A DNA stretch of 64,000 nt from Saccharibacillus sp. CPCC 101409 (lineage in GTDB: Bacteria; Bacillota; Bacilli; Paenibacillales; Paenibacillaceae). The stretch spans positions 1-64,000 of the forward strand of contig NZ_JAULSA010000016.1 of NCBI RefSeq assembly GCF_030518235.1, given 5' to 3'. Under the pieces are notes generated by a model. The model saw only the letters and a program-made list of their open reading frames with translations, was not told the origin of the DNA and searched no databases. Shown here in pieces: positions 8,734 to 17,323 of the stretch. Both the position numbers and the translations under genes were made by a program. How positions within the stretch are numbered: position 1 is the first letter of the stretch; every line of letters begins with the position of its first letter.

Positions 8734-8788
8734 TTGACATTTTAAAATTTGAATATATACTCTAATTAAAGTAATACAAACAAAGTAA
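8734..8788 (+). promoter_or_regulatory. Promoter of the YhgE/Pip-like gene with AAAGTAA direct repeats
   Basis: TTGACA (8734-8739), 16 bp and TATACT (8756-8761) form a strong sigma-A promoter. AAAGTAA occurs at 8768-8774 and 8782-8788, 14 bp apart, and ACAAAGTAA is the same half-site as at 8003-8011 upstream of the PadR gene. Repression by that PadR protein is inferred. Confidence 0.65.
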
Positions 8789-8810
8789 ATATAAAAGTGG
8801 AGGCTGTACC

Positions 8811-9962
8811 GTGAAAGAATTTTTGCGCAATAAAACGATTCTCGCCGGCGTATTTATGATGGCTTTTTACCAGGTGATTATGATCGGCATCTTCATGTGG
8901 GGGTACAGCGCGGTACCCCGAAACATCTCCGAAATGACCGCCGCGATCGTCAACGAAGATCAGCAGACGGGCCAACAGCTGGTCACCCAGCTCGAAAGCA
9001 ATCTGCCGTTCAAGCTCGTGACGGATCTATCGCTGAGCGAAGCGCAGACGCAACTGAACAATCGCGATATTCAGCTGATCGTGCACGTTCCGGCCGACTT
9101 TACGACGGGGCTGACCACACAGGGCGCGCAGGCCAAGCTGGACTTCTTCATTAACCAGTCCAATCCGCAGACGGCGGTCAGCACGATGCAGAATGTCGTC
9201 AACCGGATCTCGGATCAGTTTATCGTCCAGACGCAAACGCAGAGCTTCACCAAGCTGCTGGAGCAGTTCCGGATGCCCGAAGACCAGGCCGCCCAGACGG
9301 TAAACGGCGTAATGAACAAAGTCGTGTCGAACGTGGTGACGACCAACACGCCGCCGGCCGGCCTGCATAACCAGATGGCGCCGATGTTCCTGTCGATGGC
9401 TTCTTACGTCGGTTCCATGATCTATGCGATGATGAGCGTGACCGCGCTCAATCAGACGAAGCCGAAGCTCGGCAAGCTGAGAGCGTTCTTGTCGCTGCAG
9501 GGGGTCAACGTGCTGCTGTCGCTGATCGTGCCGCTAATCGGCGTATCGATCTACTTCGGCATCCAGGGTTACGGCGCGGAAGCGTTCTTCAAGACCTGGA
9601 TGACCCATTCGTTCGAGATGTTCGCCGCGATCCAGTTTACAAGCATCGCCTGCATGCTGCTCGGACAGGCAGGCATGATCCTCAACATGCCGCTCGTCCT
9701 GATTCAGAGCCTGGTCTGCGGCGCGACGATTCCGCGGGAAATGCTGCCGGGCTTCTTCCAATTCATGAGCCGTATCTCCCCGATGTACTACAGCGTGCAT
9801 ATCGACTACAACGTCCTGTTCGGCGGAGGCAATACGTCCGCCTACCTCGTCGGACTGGCGCTGGTAGCCGGCGGAGCGCTGCTGATCAATATCGTGATCC
9901 ACGCCTTCAAGCCGCTCAAAGCACGGCGCGAAGCGGCGGCTTCTCTGCTGCCGTCGATGTAA
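8811..9962 (+). CDS. YhgE/Pip-like or ABC-2 type membrane protein (DUF3533-like)
   Basis: The 383-aa protein has one N-terminal membrane helix (about residues 10-32), an extracytoplasmic domain (about 35-195, rich in Gln/Asn/Thr) and about five C-terminal helices (from residue 200). This is the architecture of YhgE/Pip and ABC-2 permeases; no ATPase is encoded beside it. The GTG start at 8811 follows GTGGAGG. As the immediate neighbour of a PadR regulator with a common operator motif, it may be an inducible efflux or cell-envelope component. Confidence 0.75.
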   Translation: MKEFLRNKTILAGVFMMAFYQVIMIGIFMWGYSAVPRNISEMTAAIVNEDQQTGQQLVTQLESNLPFKLVTDLSLSEAQTQLNNRDIQLIVHVPADFTTGLTTQGAQAKLDFFINQSNPQTAVSTMQNVVNRISDQFIVQTQTQSFTKLLEQFRMPEDQAAQTVNGVMNKVVSNVVTTNTPPAGLHNQMAPMFLSMASYVGSMIYAMMSVTALNQTKPKLGKLRAFLSLQGVNVLLSLIVPLIGVSIYFGIQGYGAEAFFKTWMTHSFEMFAAIQFTSIACMLLGQAGMILNMPLVLIQSLVCGATIPREMLPGFFQFMSRISPMYYSVHIDYNVLFGGGNTSAYLVGLALVAGGALLINIVIHAFKPLKARREAAASLLPSM

Positions 9963-9969
9963 GAGCGGC

Positions 9970-10027
9970 AAGACGCCTGTCCAAACGTCCGTCCCCGGCA
10001 GGGGCGGACGTTCGACAGGCGTCTTTT
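9970..10027. terminator. Strong long-stem terminator
   Basis: AAGACGCCTGTC pairs with GACAGGCGTCTT, and the inner segment AACGTCCG pairs with CGGACGTT. The structure ends in TTTTATT on the plus strand. It lies between convergent genes and may work in both directions. Confidence 0.85.
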
Positions 10028-10101
10028 ATTTGCGGGAAGAACCGTTCCCGCGCAGCCGATCGTCCGCGCATGGACATGCGCGGAAGCGGAAGAAAAGAGG
10101 T

Positions 10102-11131
10102 TCAGGACAGGTCGATCAGCACTTTGACCGTTCCCTGCGCGCCGATCGCTTTGTCGAACGCGGCGCCGATCTCGTCCAGTTTGTACACCTGCGTGACCAG
10201 GCCGGCCAGACTGGCGTGGCGGCTGCTCAGATGGCCGACGACTCTGGCGAAGTCTTCATGCGTATATCCGCTCGCTCCGCGTATCTGTACTTCTTTGGAC
10301 ATGATCTGCCCGAGACTGACGGGTACGTCCTGCTTGTATACGGCGATGATCGATACGCGCGCCTGCGGCTTGACGATCCGCATCACGTCGTCAAACAGCG
10401 CGGGCGCGCCCGCGGCGTCGATAAACGCATCGACATCCGGCACGCACGTCCCGGCCGTAGACGTTCACGCTGCCGCAAGCGGCGGCAAGGCCGTCCGCAA
10501 GCGGCGTTTGCGACGTGTCGACCGTACGGGCGCCCAGCCTGGCCGCGTGATCCAGTCTCCACCGGTCGATATCGACCACGCAGACGTGTTCGATGCCTTC
10601 GGCGAGCAGGCTGGCCGCTGCAAGCAGTCTGATCGGTCCGGCGCCCAGCACGACGATATGCTCGCCCGGCTGCGGATTCGCGCTGAACGCGCCGTGCCGG
10701 CCTACGCTCATCGGCTCCAGCAGCGCCGCCGCTTCCAGCGGCACATCGTCCGGGAATACGTACAGGTTGCGGTCCAGCTCCGCGTCTTCCACCAGCACGT
10801 ACTGCGAGAAGCCGGAGCATTCCAGCGATTTGCGCCGTCCGGCCCGCTTGGCCGTGATCGGGTTGATGCCGACGCGCAGACCGACCGTGATCTCCCGCGG
10901 CACTTCCGCGCCGACCGCGGCGATTTCGCCGGCCATTTCGTGTCCGAACTCGGCGCCCAGGCCGATGCCGAGATCGCCGCCGCCCGCTTTGACGATGTTG
11001 ATATCGGTGCCGCAAATGCCGCTGCGCAGATTGCGCACCAGCACGTCTTTCGGCCCTACGGCCGGAATCGGTTTTTGTTCGAGGCGAATATCGTTTCGAC
11101 CCTGATAGATTGCCGCTTTCATCATAGACAT
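10102..11131 (-). pseudogene. Zinc-type alcohol/polyol dehydrogenase, frameshifted
   Basis: An MDR-superfamily dehydrogenase is split over two frames. The N-terminal part (11131 to about 10460) has the catalytic zinc ligands GICGTD and GHE and the Rossmann fold. The C-terminal part (about 10443 to 10102) starts at DVDAFIDAAG and completes the coenzyme domain. A single-base shift near 10443-10460 would join them into about 342 residues, normal for the family. The usual four-cysteine structural zinc lobe is absent, and the Rossmann motif reads GAGPIR instead of GAGPIG. It could be a real pseudogene or a sequencing error. ATG 11131 has a weak ribosome binding site. Confidence 0.75.
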
Positions 11132-11238
11132 GCGCGTTCACTCCCCGGTTATAATGATGGTGTACGCTTTCCATTTTCGCCGGTCGCGATGAACTGAATC
11201 TAAACACAAGATGAGTCCCGGATGAAAGGGGGAGGTCT

Positions 11239-11689
11239 ATGCGAGCCGAACCGCCGAAACGAAATACCCGCAGATCGGCGCGCGGGGTCGGACGCAGGCG
11301 CAGGCAGCAAAGGCATCGAAGTCGCGATCACGTCGGATTACCGCAGCTCCGAAGAGCAGGACCGGTTGTACCGTCAGGGCAGGCAGGACCCCGGCAGTAT
11401 CGTGACCAATGCCCGGGGCGGACAGTCGTACCACAACTTCGGGCTGGCCGTCGATTTTGCGCTGCGCGATTCCCGCGGGAATATCGTCTGGGATATGGAA
11501 ATGGACCGCAACGGCAGCGGGCAGTCCGATTGGATGGAAGTTGTGGCGATAGCCAAACGTCTGGGCTTCGACTGGGGCGGGGACTGGAACGATTTCCCGG
11601 ATTATCCGCATTTGCAGATGGATATGGGCTACACGCTGCGGCAGCTCCGGCACGGGAAATATCCGAAAGGCTCGGCGCTGGGGGAATGA
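11239..11689 (+). pseudogene. M15 family D-Ala-D-Ala carboxypeptidase-like, N-terminus out of frame
   Basis: From about 11300 one frame encodes a clear VanY/CwlK-type M15 domain: SDYRSSEEQDRLYRQGR, the zinc-binding SYHNFGLAVDF, and GFDWGGDWNDFPDYPHLQM with the final zinc histidine. The only strong ribosome binding site (GGGGGAGG) serves ATG 11239, which is in another frame. The frame containing the domain opens at 11222 without a proper site. A +1 shift between 11240 and 11300 would restore a protein of about 150 aa. The product would trim peptidoglycan stem peptides, but no signal peptide is seen. Confidence 0.65.
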
Positions 11690-11721
11690 AGGGCGCGGGG
11701 CGCAGCGTTGGACGGCGGTAT

Positions 11722-11757
11722 AAAAAAGACGGCTTCGCGTTTGGGCGAAGCCGTCTT
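11722..11757. terminator. Terminator between convergent genes
   Basis: AAGACGGCTTCGC / GCGAAGCCGTCTT forms a 13-pair stem. AAAAAA on the left gives a U-run for minus-strand transcripts coming from the phosphorylase gene. On the plus strand it serves the M15 gene with only a short T-run. Confidence 0.75.
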
Positions 11758-11794
11758 CAGGCTGTCGAGCAAGCGGGGTAGGGTTCCCGGCGGA

Positions 11795-11981
11795 AAATAG
11801 CGGCACAGGTACACTTATTTGGGGCGAAATCCTTCGATTTCTTCAAATAGCGACGCAGGTGCAGCTATTCGGGAGCCAAAGGCCGAATCGAAGCGGAAAA
11901 GCACGAAATAATTGTATCAGCGCAGTTATTTGCTCGAAAACGTAAGATTAAGCCGGAATAAGGGCCTATACACAGCTATTT
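11795..11981. repeat. Four-arm 50/61/50 intergenic element, locus 1
   Basis: Four 26-bp imperfect palindromes of the form AAATA-N16-TATTT start at 11795, 11845, 11906 and 11956 (spacing 50, 61, 50). The first spacer contains its own hairpin, GAAATC-CTTC-GATTTC. The element fills the gap between the convergent M15 and phosphorylase genes and is non-coding in all frames. Confidence 0.85.
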
Positions 11982-12052
11982 GGATTCGTCCTGCCGCAGC
12001 CGCAGCCGCGTATTCGCGTCCGTTATCCGGCGGATAAGATCCGAGAGAGTCG

Positions 12053-12871
12053 TTACACCCGCCCGACGATCCCTTTGACCAGCGCGACGAACTTTTCCCG
12101 GACCCGGGCCGCGACTTCGATCACTTCGTCGTGGCTGAGCGGCTGATCCAGAATGCCGCAGGCCATATTGGTCAGGCAGGAAATGCCGAGCACGTTCATC
12201 CGGCCGTGGGCCGCGACGATCGCTTCCGGCACGGTGGACATGCCGACGGCATCGGCGCCCATGGCGCGGATCATGCGGATCTCGGCCGGCGTTTCGTAAG
12301 CGGGACCGCTCCACCAGGCGTATACGCCTTCGCGCAGCCGGACGCCCTGCTCCTGCGCGACCGAAGAAGCGATTGCGCGCAGTTCCGGCGTATAGACTTT
12401 GGACAGATCCGGGAAGCGCGGCCCCAGCTCGTTGTTGTTAGGGCCGATCAGCGGGTTTGAGCCGACCAGGTTGAGATGATCCGTAATCAGCATCAGGTCG
12501 CCGGGTTCGAAGCTTTCGTTGACGGCGCCGCAGGCGTTGGTAATCAGCAGATTTTCCACGCCGAGCGCTTTCATCACGCGGACCGGGAACGTGACTTCGT
12601 CCAGCGTAAATCCTTCGTAATAGTGAAAACGGCCTTTCATCGCGACAACGGTCCTGCCGTCCAGCTCGCCGATCACCAGCTCGTTCGCATGGCCCACCGC
12701 TTCGGATTTGGCGAAATTCGGGATCTCGCTGTACGGAATGGTGATCGAGTTTTCGAGCTCGTCGGCGAGCCCGCCCAGGCCCGAGCCCAGGATCATCCCG
12801 ATCGTCGGACGATAAGCGGTTTTGCCCTGGATAAAGTCTGCGGTTTCTTGAATACTTGGTGTGCTGTGCAT
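12053..12871 (-). CDS. punA: Purine nucleoside phosphorylase (trimeric type)
   Basis: The 272-aa enzyme splits inosine or guanosine with phosphate to base and ribose-1-phosphate in purine salvage. Family markers are the phosphate loop GSGLGG (about residue 30), GRFHYYEG with the catalytic-site His (about 82), NACGA (about 114), the purine-site GPAYETPAE (about 193) and MSTVPEAIVAAH (about 216). ATG 12871 is chosen because GGGAGGCGCAACT precedes it; the longer open frame upstream runs through a palindromic repeat. The gene is transcribed alone, with the palindrome at 12900 in its leader or promoter. Confidence 0.93.
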   Translation of the reverse strand: MHSTPSIQETADFIQGKTAYRPTIGMILGSGLGGLADELENSITIPYSEIPNFAKSEAVGHANELVIGELDGRTVVAMKGRFHYYEGFTLDEVTFPVRVMKALGVENLLITNACGAVNESFEPGDLMLITDHLNLVGSNPLIGPNNNELGPRFPDLSKVYTPELRAIASSVAQEQGVRLREGVYAWWSGPAYETPAEIRMIRAMGADAVGMSTVPEAIVAAHGRMNVLGISCLTNMACGILDQPLSHDEVIEVAARVREKFVALVKGIVGRV

Positions 12872-12899
12872 AGTTGCGCCTCCCGATAGGGTATTTTGA

Positions 12900-12968
12900 T
12901 TAGGGCGTGTACGCAAAATCCGAAGGCAGCTAAAGATGCACATTGCTGAGTTTGCGTACACGCCCTAA
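12900..12968. repeat. 69-bp dispersed palindromic element with 18-bp perfect arms
   Basis: TTAGGGCGTGTACGCAAA (12900-12917) is the exact reverse complement of 12951-12968, around a 33-bp centre containing GGCAGCTAAAGATGCAC. The centre and right arm match 151-208, so this is a dispersed family. It lies in the upstream region of the phosphorylase gene and could form a hairpin in its leader. No obvious target-site duplication is present. Confidence 0.85.
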
Positions 12969-13281
12969 AATGAAGCGATGATGCAAATATGGAAAAAAAG
13001 AAGCGGATTCTCGCGCCGCCGCTTCGCTGACGTACCGAGGACCAGTTTACCGGCCGAGCCGCCGTTTGTAAATAAAACGCGCCGCTCCGGCTCGAACCGA
13101 TCGCCGCGCGGGCGGCTCAACCGCGGCTTGAGTCGGCTGCCGAAGCTTGGAGCCCGCAGTATCTGCGGCTGCCGAACCCTTGCGCAGCGCGGCCTGCGGG
13201 CGGCTCAAGCAGCGCTTGATAGACGCGGAGAGACCGCCGGCTTTAGACTACAATCATTCCAAACCGAAGGAGTGCATAAAC

Positions 13282-14436
13282 ATGTTCGATATGACGAAGA
13301 TCGGCCTCAATATCGCAAGGCTGCGCAAGCAGGCGGGGATTACGCAGATGGAATTGGCGGACCGGCTGGGCATCAGCTATCAGGCGGTCAGCAGTTGGGA
13401 GCGGGGCGGCACGATGCCGGATATCGCCAAGCTTCCGCTGCTGGCGGATATTTTCGGCGTCAGCATCGACGATATCTTGAGCGGAGGACGCGGCGCGGAA
13501 CTGGTGCAGAAGATCGTGGACGGCCCGGTGGAAGAAACGATGAGTGCGGGCGAGGTGTCGGTGGAAGAGTTTCAGGAGCTGGCGGCGCTGCTGCCGCCCG
13601 AACAGGCCGATGCGGTATTCGGACGGATGCAGCGTCCGGGCGGGCTGGGCGAGCTGACTGCGCTCGCGCCTTTTATCAGCGAAGAAGTGCTGGGCGAATA
13701 CGCCCTCGCCGCGGCCGAAACGGTCTCGCTGCGGGAGCTTACGGCGCTCGCACCGTTTCTGGACAAGCAGACCGTGGATGCGCTGGCGCTGCGGGCTTAC
13801 GACGATTCCGGCGTATCCGCCATGGTCGCCATCGCTCCGTTTATGAGCCGCGAAGGATTGAACGCGGTGGTGCGCCGGGTCGAAGCTTCTTCGGTTTCGC
13901 CCGGCGAGCTGGTGGCGCTGGCCCCGTTCCTCGGCTCCGAAGTCGTCACGGAGCTGGTCCACAAGGCGCTTCGCTCCTCGGACTTCAAAGGCCTGACGGC
14001 GCTGGCGCCGTTTATGGACCGCGGCCGGCTCGACTCGCTGGCCCGCAGTATGGCGGCGCGCCCGGCCGCTCCGGCGCCTGCCGCGCCGCCGGCCCCGGCA
14101 GCGCCCGGGCCGGAAATGCACGCTGCCGCCGCGCAGCCGCAGCGGCCGGACCGCGAGCCGGTGCATGTGCGCACCGGCGACTTCGTACCGCCGGCCCCGG
14201 CGGCGGCCGATCGGGCTCCCGCTGCGGCGGAGCCCGCGCCCGAAGCCGATGCGCCGGCACAGCCGGAGGCCCCGGCTTCGGACCTTGCCGCCGGCGCGCC
14301 CGGCGGCGAAAGCGAAGCATCTTCGGCTCCGCCGGCCGAAGCGGAGACGCCGCGCCCCGAATCGGACACGGCGTACGACGGACCGGAAGAATCGCCGCGC
14401 TCCGGCCATTCTTCCTTCGGCGATCCGGGGCGCTGA
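13282..14436 (+). CDS. XRE helix-turn-helix protein with repeated LxALAPF modules and a Pro/Ala-rich tail
   Basis: The 384-aa protein has a Cro/C1-type helix-turn-helix (residues 6-60, LRKQAGITQMELADRLGIS). It is followed by five or six degenerate repeats of about 28 residues (about 85-255), each with L-T/V-A-L/I-APF then a helix (ELTALAPFI, ELTALAPFL, MVAIAPFM, ELVALAPFL, GLTALAPFM). The last 110-120 residues are Pro/Ala/Glu-rich and probably disordered. ATG 13282 follows AAGGAGTGC. The repeats may be helical hairpins for protein contacts; the regulated genes are unknown. Confidence 0.8.
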   Translation: MFDMTKIGLNIARLRKQAGITQMELADRLGISYQAVSSWERGGTMPDIAKLPLLADIFGVSIDDILSGGRGAELVQKIVDGPVEETMSAGEVSVEEFQELAALLPPEQADAVFGRMQRPGGLGELTALAPFISEEVLGEYALAAAETVSLRELTALAPFLDKQTVDALALRAYDDSGVSAMVAIAPFMSREGLNAVVRRVEASSVSPGELVALAPFLGSEVVTELVHKALRSSDFKGLTALAPFMDRGRLDSLARSMAARPAAPAPAAPPAPAAPGPEMHAAAAQPQRPDREPVHVRTGDFVPPAPAAADRAPAAAEPAPEADAPAQPEAPASDLAAGAPGGESEASSAPPAEAETPRPESDTAYDGPEESPRSGHSSFGDPGR

Positions 14437-14456
14437 TTCCGGCGTCCTTTTCATTC

Positions 14457-14487
14457 AGCCCCGCGAACCCGGTTCGCGGGGCTTTTT
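14457..14487 (+). terminator. Rho-independent terminator after the XRE gene
   Basis: AGCCCCGCGAACC / GGTTCGCGGGGCT forms a nearly loop-free perfect stem followed by T5. Confidence 0.88.
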
Positions 14488-14522
14488 GCCGCCCGCCCCC
14501 CTGCAAGCGGGTCTGTTCGGCG

Positions 14523-14709
14523 AAATAACGGCGCCCATACAACTATTTTGCGGAAAACTCCGCTCTATTCCAAAATAGCGCCGCCCATACAACTATTTAG
14601 CGCCAAATGCCGATTCAGCGCGCAGCGGCGAACAAATAAGTGTACGTGCGCAGCTATTTTGCCAAAAAGTTCGATTTCGCCGGGAATAGAGACCTATGCG
14701 TCGCTATTT
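14523..14709. repeat. Four-arm 50/61/50 intergenic element, locus 2
   Basis: 26-bp imperfect palindromes start at 14523, 14573, 14634 and 14684, the same 50/61/50 spacing as at 11795. Arms 1 and 2 are almost identical to each other; arms 3 and 4 differ. The first spacer carries the hairpin GCGGA-AAAC-TCCGC. It fills the gap between the convergent XRE and acetyltransferase genes. Confidence 0.85.
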
Positions 14710-14764
14710 CTCCGCCGCCCGTGCGCTCCGGACTTTTTATCCGTTTTACGCCTTGTTTATGCCT

Positions 14765-15217
14765 TCACGCCTTCGATCCGCCCCACAGCATATCCACATG
14801 CGGTATCCCGTCTTCCGGGTACACGTCCGAGATCGGGCGGAAGCCGAACGAGCCGTAGAATTTCTCCAGATAATGCTGCGCTTGAATCTTGATCTCCTTT
14901 TCACCCCGTTCTTCCGTCAGAAAAGCGACCGCTTTCTCCATCAGTTCCTGCGCCAGACCCTGCCCGCGAAACTCGGATTTGACCAGCACGCGTCCGATCG
15001 AAGCCTGGGAGTAAGCGACGCCGGGCGGCAGCAGCCGGCAGTAAGCGGCGACTTCGCCGTCTTTTTCCGCAAACAAATGGTAGCTGGCCGGGTCCCTGCC
15101 GTCGATCTCGGGATACAGGCAGGCCTGCTCCAGGATAAACACGGCCACGCGCTCTTGCAGAATCCGGTACAGCTCGTCTCCGGTCAATTGTTCGAAAGTT
15201 TTCAAGTGCCACTGCAT
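14765..15217 (-). CDS. GNAT family N-acetyltransferase, ElaA-like
   Basis: The 150-aa protein fits the ElaA subfamily: ELYRILQERVAVFILEQ near the N-terminus, YPEIDGRDPAS (about residue 35), and the acetyl-CoA-binding VKSEFRGQGLAQELM (about 79), ending with FYGSFGFRP. The small-molecule or protein substrate is not known for the family. ATG 15217 follows AGAGGAAGAG. It is monocistronic. Confidence 0.88.
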   Translation of the reverse strand: MQWHLKTFEQLTGDELYRILQERVAVFILEQACLYPEIDGRDPASYHLFAEKDGEVAAYCRLLPPGVAYSQASIGRVLVKSEFRGQGLAQELMEKAVAFLTEERGEKEIKIQAQHYLEKFYGSFGFRPISDVYPEDGIPHVDMLWGGSKA

Positions 15218-15406
15218 GCGTTCTCTTCCTCTCCTGCTGAAATTGGGATTCTCTCTGCTGTTAGCATTATAGATTCCGCGCTCGCGCCTGTAAATCCCGA
15301 CAAACTTGCCACGCCCCTCTCCCGTATGGTAAAAAAGACGCAGTATTTCCGTTAAGCAGGCGGTAAAGCAGCGCCGGCTGCGGCAGGCATAGGGAGGAGG
15401 GCGAGC

Positions 15407-15928
15407 ATGAAACTAAACGTACACGCGCTGAAATACGGAGACATCGCCCACTACGACTGGGAAATGGAGCTGCTGGAAGAACGCGCCGACTGCCTGATCG
15501 CGCAAGGAACGGCGGGGCGGAAGCTGAGACATCATACCAAAGGGCAGGTGTTCGAAATCCCGCACGCTTCGCTGGAGGTATATGCGCTCAAAGACGGCTA
15601 CACGGTCAGCTTCGATATCGCGGAGGGGCGGCTGATCTCGATCTACTGCAACGCCGCTCTGCCGTGCGTCCGAACGGGAAGCGATCTGTCGTTCGTCGAT
15701 CTCGATCTGGACCTGCTCTGGAACGAAGCCGAAGGCTGGCATGTGGTGGACGAAGACGAATTTGCGGTTAACTGTAACCGGTTCGGCTATCCCGCCGAAG
15801 TGATCGACGCGGCGGAGCGTTCGATACGGGAGCTGCAAGCACGGGCGGAATCGAAGCTTTTTCCGTTTGACGGCAGCCTGGACGATCTGCTGAACCGGAT
15901 TGCGGCGAAAACGGCGGAAGCCGAATAA
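15407..15928 (+). CDS. DUF402 family protein
   Basis: The 173-aa soluble protein has the DUF402 pattern of acidic motifs (DLSFVDLDLDLLWNEAEG near residue 95, then VVDEDEF). The family includes nucleoside di/triphosphatases and RNA-associated proteins with an FomD-like fold, so a metal-dependent hydrolase acting on a nucleotide or phosphorylated compound is possible. ATG 15407 follows AGGGAGGAGGGCGAGC. It is monocistronic and upstream of a convergent epoxide hydrolase. Confidence 0.75.
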   Translation: MKLNVHALKYGDIAHYDWEMELLEERADCLIAQGTAGRKLRHHTKGQVFEIPHASLEVYALKDGYTVSFDIAEGRLISIYCNAALPCVRTGSDLSFVDLDLDLLWNEAEGWHVVDEDEFAVNCNRFGYPAEVIDAAERSIRELQARAESKLFPFDGSLDDLLNRIAAKTAEAE

Positions 15929-15980
15929 ACGTCGCTTCTCAAGCCGGGACCGGCTCTCTATTCCTCTATCCGGTCTTCGC

Positions 15981-17156
15981 TCAAAGCAGCAGCCGGAAAA
16001 AGTCGAGGATCCGTCCGGCGACTTGCTCCGGCCGCTCGGCCGCGACGAAATGTCCGCCGCTGCCGATCTCTTCCCAGCTGCGAATATCCGGAAACATCCG
16101 CCGAACGTATTCGATCGGCGGTCTTTCGTGCGCCTGCGTTCGGGTCAGCGAGACGCCGAGCGGGACCTGCGAAATATCGCCCGGACCCGGCCAGCGCGTA
16201 TGGCGGCCTTCGTAATAGAAGCGGCCGGAAGCGTTCGCCGTACCGGTCATCCAGTAGATCGAGACATGCGTAAGCAGCTTCTGCGGATCGAAATGCCGGA
16301 ACAGGTCGCCGCCGGGAGGCGCGGTCCAGAGATGCCATTTTTCCAGGATAAAAGAGGCGAGGGCGGTCGGCGAATCTTGCAGTCCGTAAGCCATCGTCTG
16401 CGGTCTGGTGCCGAGGATGTGCGCATAGCCGCCTTCTTCCGCATACCATTGGCGGCCGAGGCGCACATGTTCCCGTTCCGCTTCGGACAGCGGAATAGCG
16501 GGATCGAGATACGGGCCCGGGTTGCCGGGAGATGTCGTGTGATATCCGATTACGCGCTCGGGATAATCCAGACAGAGCAGGCCGAGAATGCTCGCTCCGA
16601 GATCGTAACCGTGGGCGCAGAAACGGGTATAGCCCAGCGCGTCCATCAGTTTGACCATGATGGACGCCGCCTGACGATCCTCGAATCCCGGAACGGCCGG
16701 AATACCCGAGAATCCATGACCGGGAATCGAAGGAATTACCACATCGAACGACTCTTCCGCCTCGCCTCCCCGCGCCTGCGGATCGGTCAAATAAGGAATA
16801 AGATCGAGCAGTTCGGCGTAAGTACTCGGCCATCCGTGCAGCAGCAGCAGCGGCTGCGGATTGGCGCCGCGTCCGCGCGCATGCACGAAATGCACGCTCA
16901 GGCCGTCGATTTCGACCGTAAATTGTTCGAAGGCGTTCAGCTGTTCGTGCATAAGCCGCCAATCGAATTCGTGACTCCAATAATGCACAGCTTCCCGTAC
17001 CGTATCCAGCGGAATGCCGTAGGACCAGCCTGCGCCCGGCAGTTCGTCCGGCCAGCGCGTCAGATCCAGCCTGCGCCGCAGGTCCTCGATGCTGCGCTCG
17101 TCGAAACGAACGGTAAAAGGTTCGAATTTCGGATTGGATTTCGAATGGGATCTCAT
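15981..17156 (-). CDS. Epoxide hydrolase (N-terminal EHN domain, alpha/beta hydrolase)
   Basis: The 391-aa enzyme begins with the EHN domain (KFEPFTVRFDERSIEDLRRR, then LDLTRWPDELPGAGW) typical of microsomal-type epoxide hydrolases. Downstream are the oxyanion motif LHGWPS (about residue 107), nucleophile elbow HGYDLGASI with catalytic Asp (about 181) and the C-terminal GGHFVAAERPE with catalytic His (about 368). It hydrates epoxides to diols; the physiological substrate is unknown. Start 17156 is chosen for AAGAGGACATCC upstream. It is divergent from the CGNR regulator, which could control it. Confidence 0.88.
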   Translation of the reverse strand: MRSHSKSNPKFEPFTVRFDERSIEDLRRRLDLTRWPDELPGAGWSYGIPLDTVREAVHYWSHEFDWRLMHEQLNAFEQFTVEIDGLSVHFVHARGRGANPQPLLLLHGWPSTYAELLDLIPYLTDPQARGGEAEESFDVVIPSIPGHGFSGIPAVPGFEDRQAASIMVKLMDALGYTRFCAHGYDLGASILGLLCLDYPERVIGYHTTSPGNPGPYLDPAIPLSEAEREHVRLGRQWYAEEGGYAHILGTRPQTMAYGLQDSPTALASFILEKWHLWTAPPGGDLFRHFDPQKLLTHVSIYWMTGTANASGRFYYEGRHTRWPGPGDISQVPLGVSLTRTQAHERPPIEYVRRMFPDIRSWEEIGSGGHFVAAERPEQVAGRILDFFRLLL

Positions 17157-17242
17157 GGATGTCCTCTTTTCCTTTATCCGGTGAAAGCTTCCGCACCCGC
17201 CGGCGGTTGAAGCCGCGGGAAACATTTGCGCTTCACGGATAT

Positions 17243-17287
17243 TTGAATTTCGGTTCACTAACCTTTAATATGATTTTAACGGTTAGT
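17243..17287 (+). promoter_or_regulatory. Promoter and inverted repeat upstream of the CGNR gene
   Basis: TTGAAT (17243-17248), 17 bp and TAATAT (17266-17271) form a promoter for the gene at 17324. ACTAACC (17258-17264) and GGTTAGT (17281-17287) are a 7-bp perfect inverted repeat bracketing the -10 box, a likely operator in the divergent region shared with the epoxide hydrolase. Confidence 0.55.
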
Positions 17288-17323
17288 TTGACGCGGGGCA
17301 AGGGAAAGGACGGGATAATAAAA

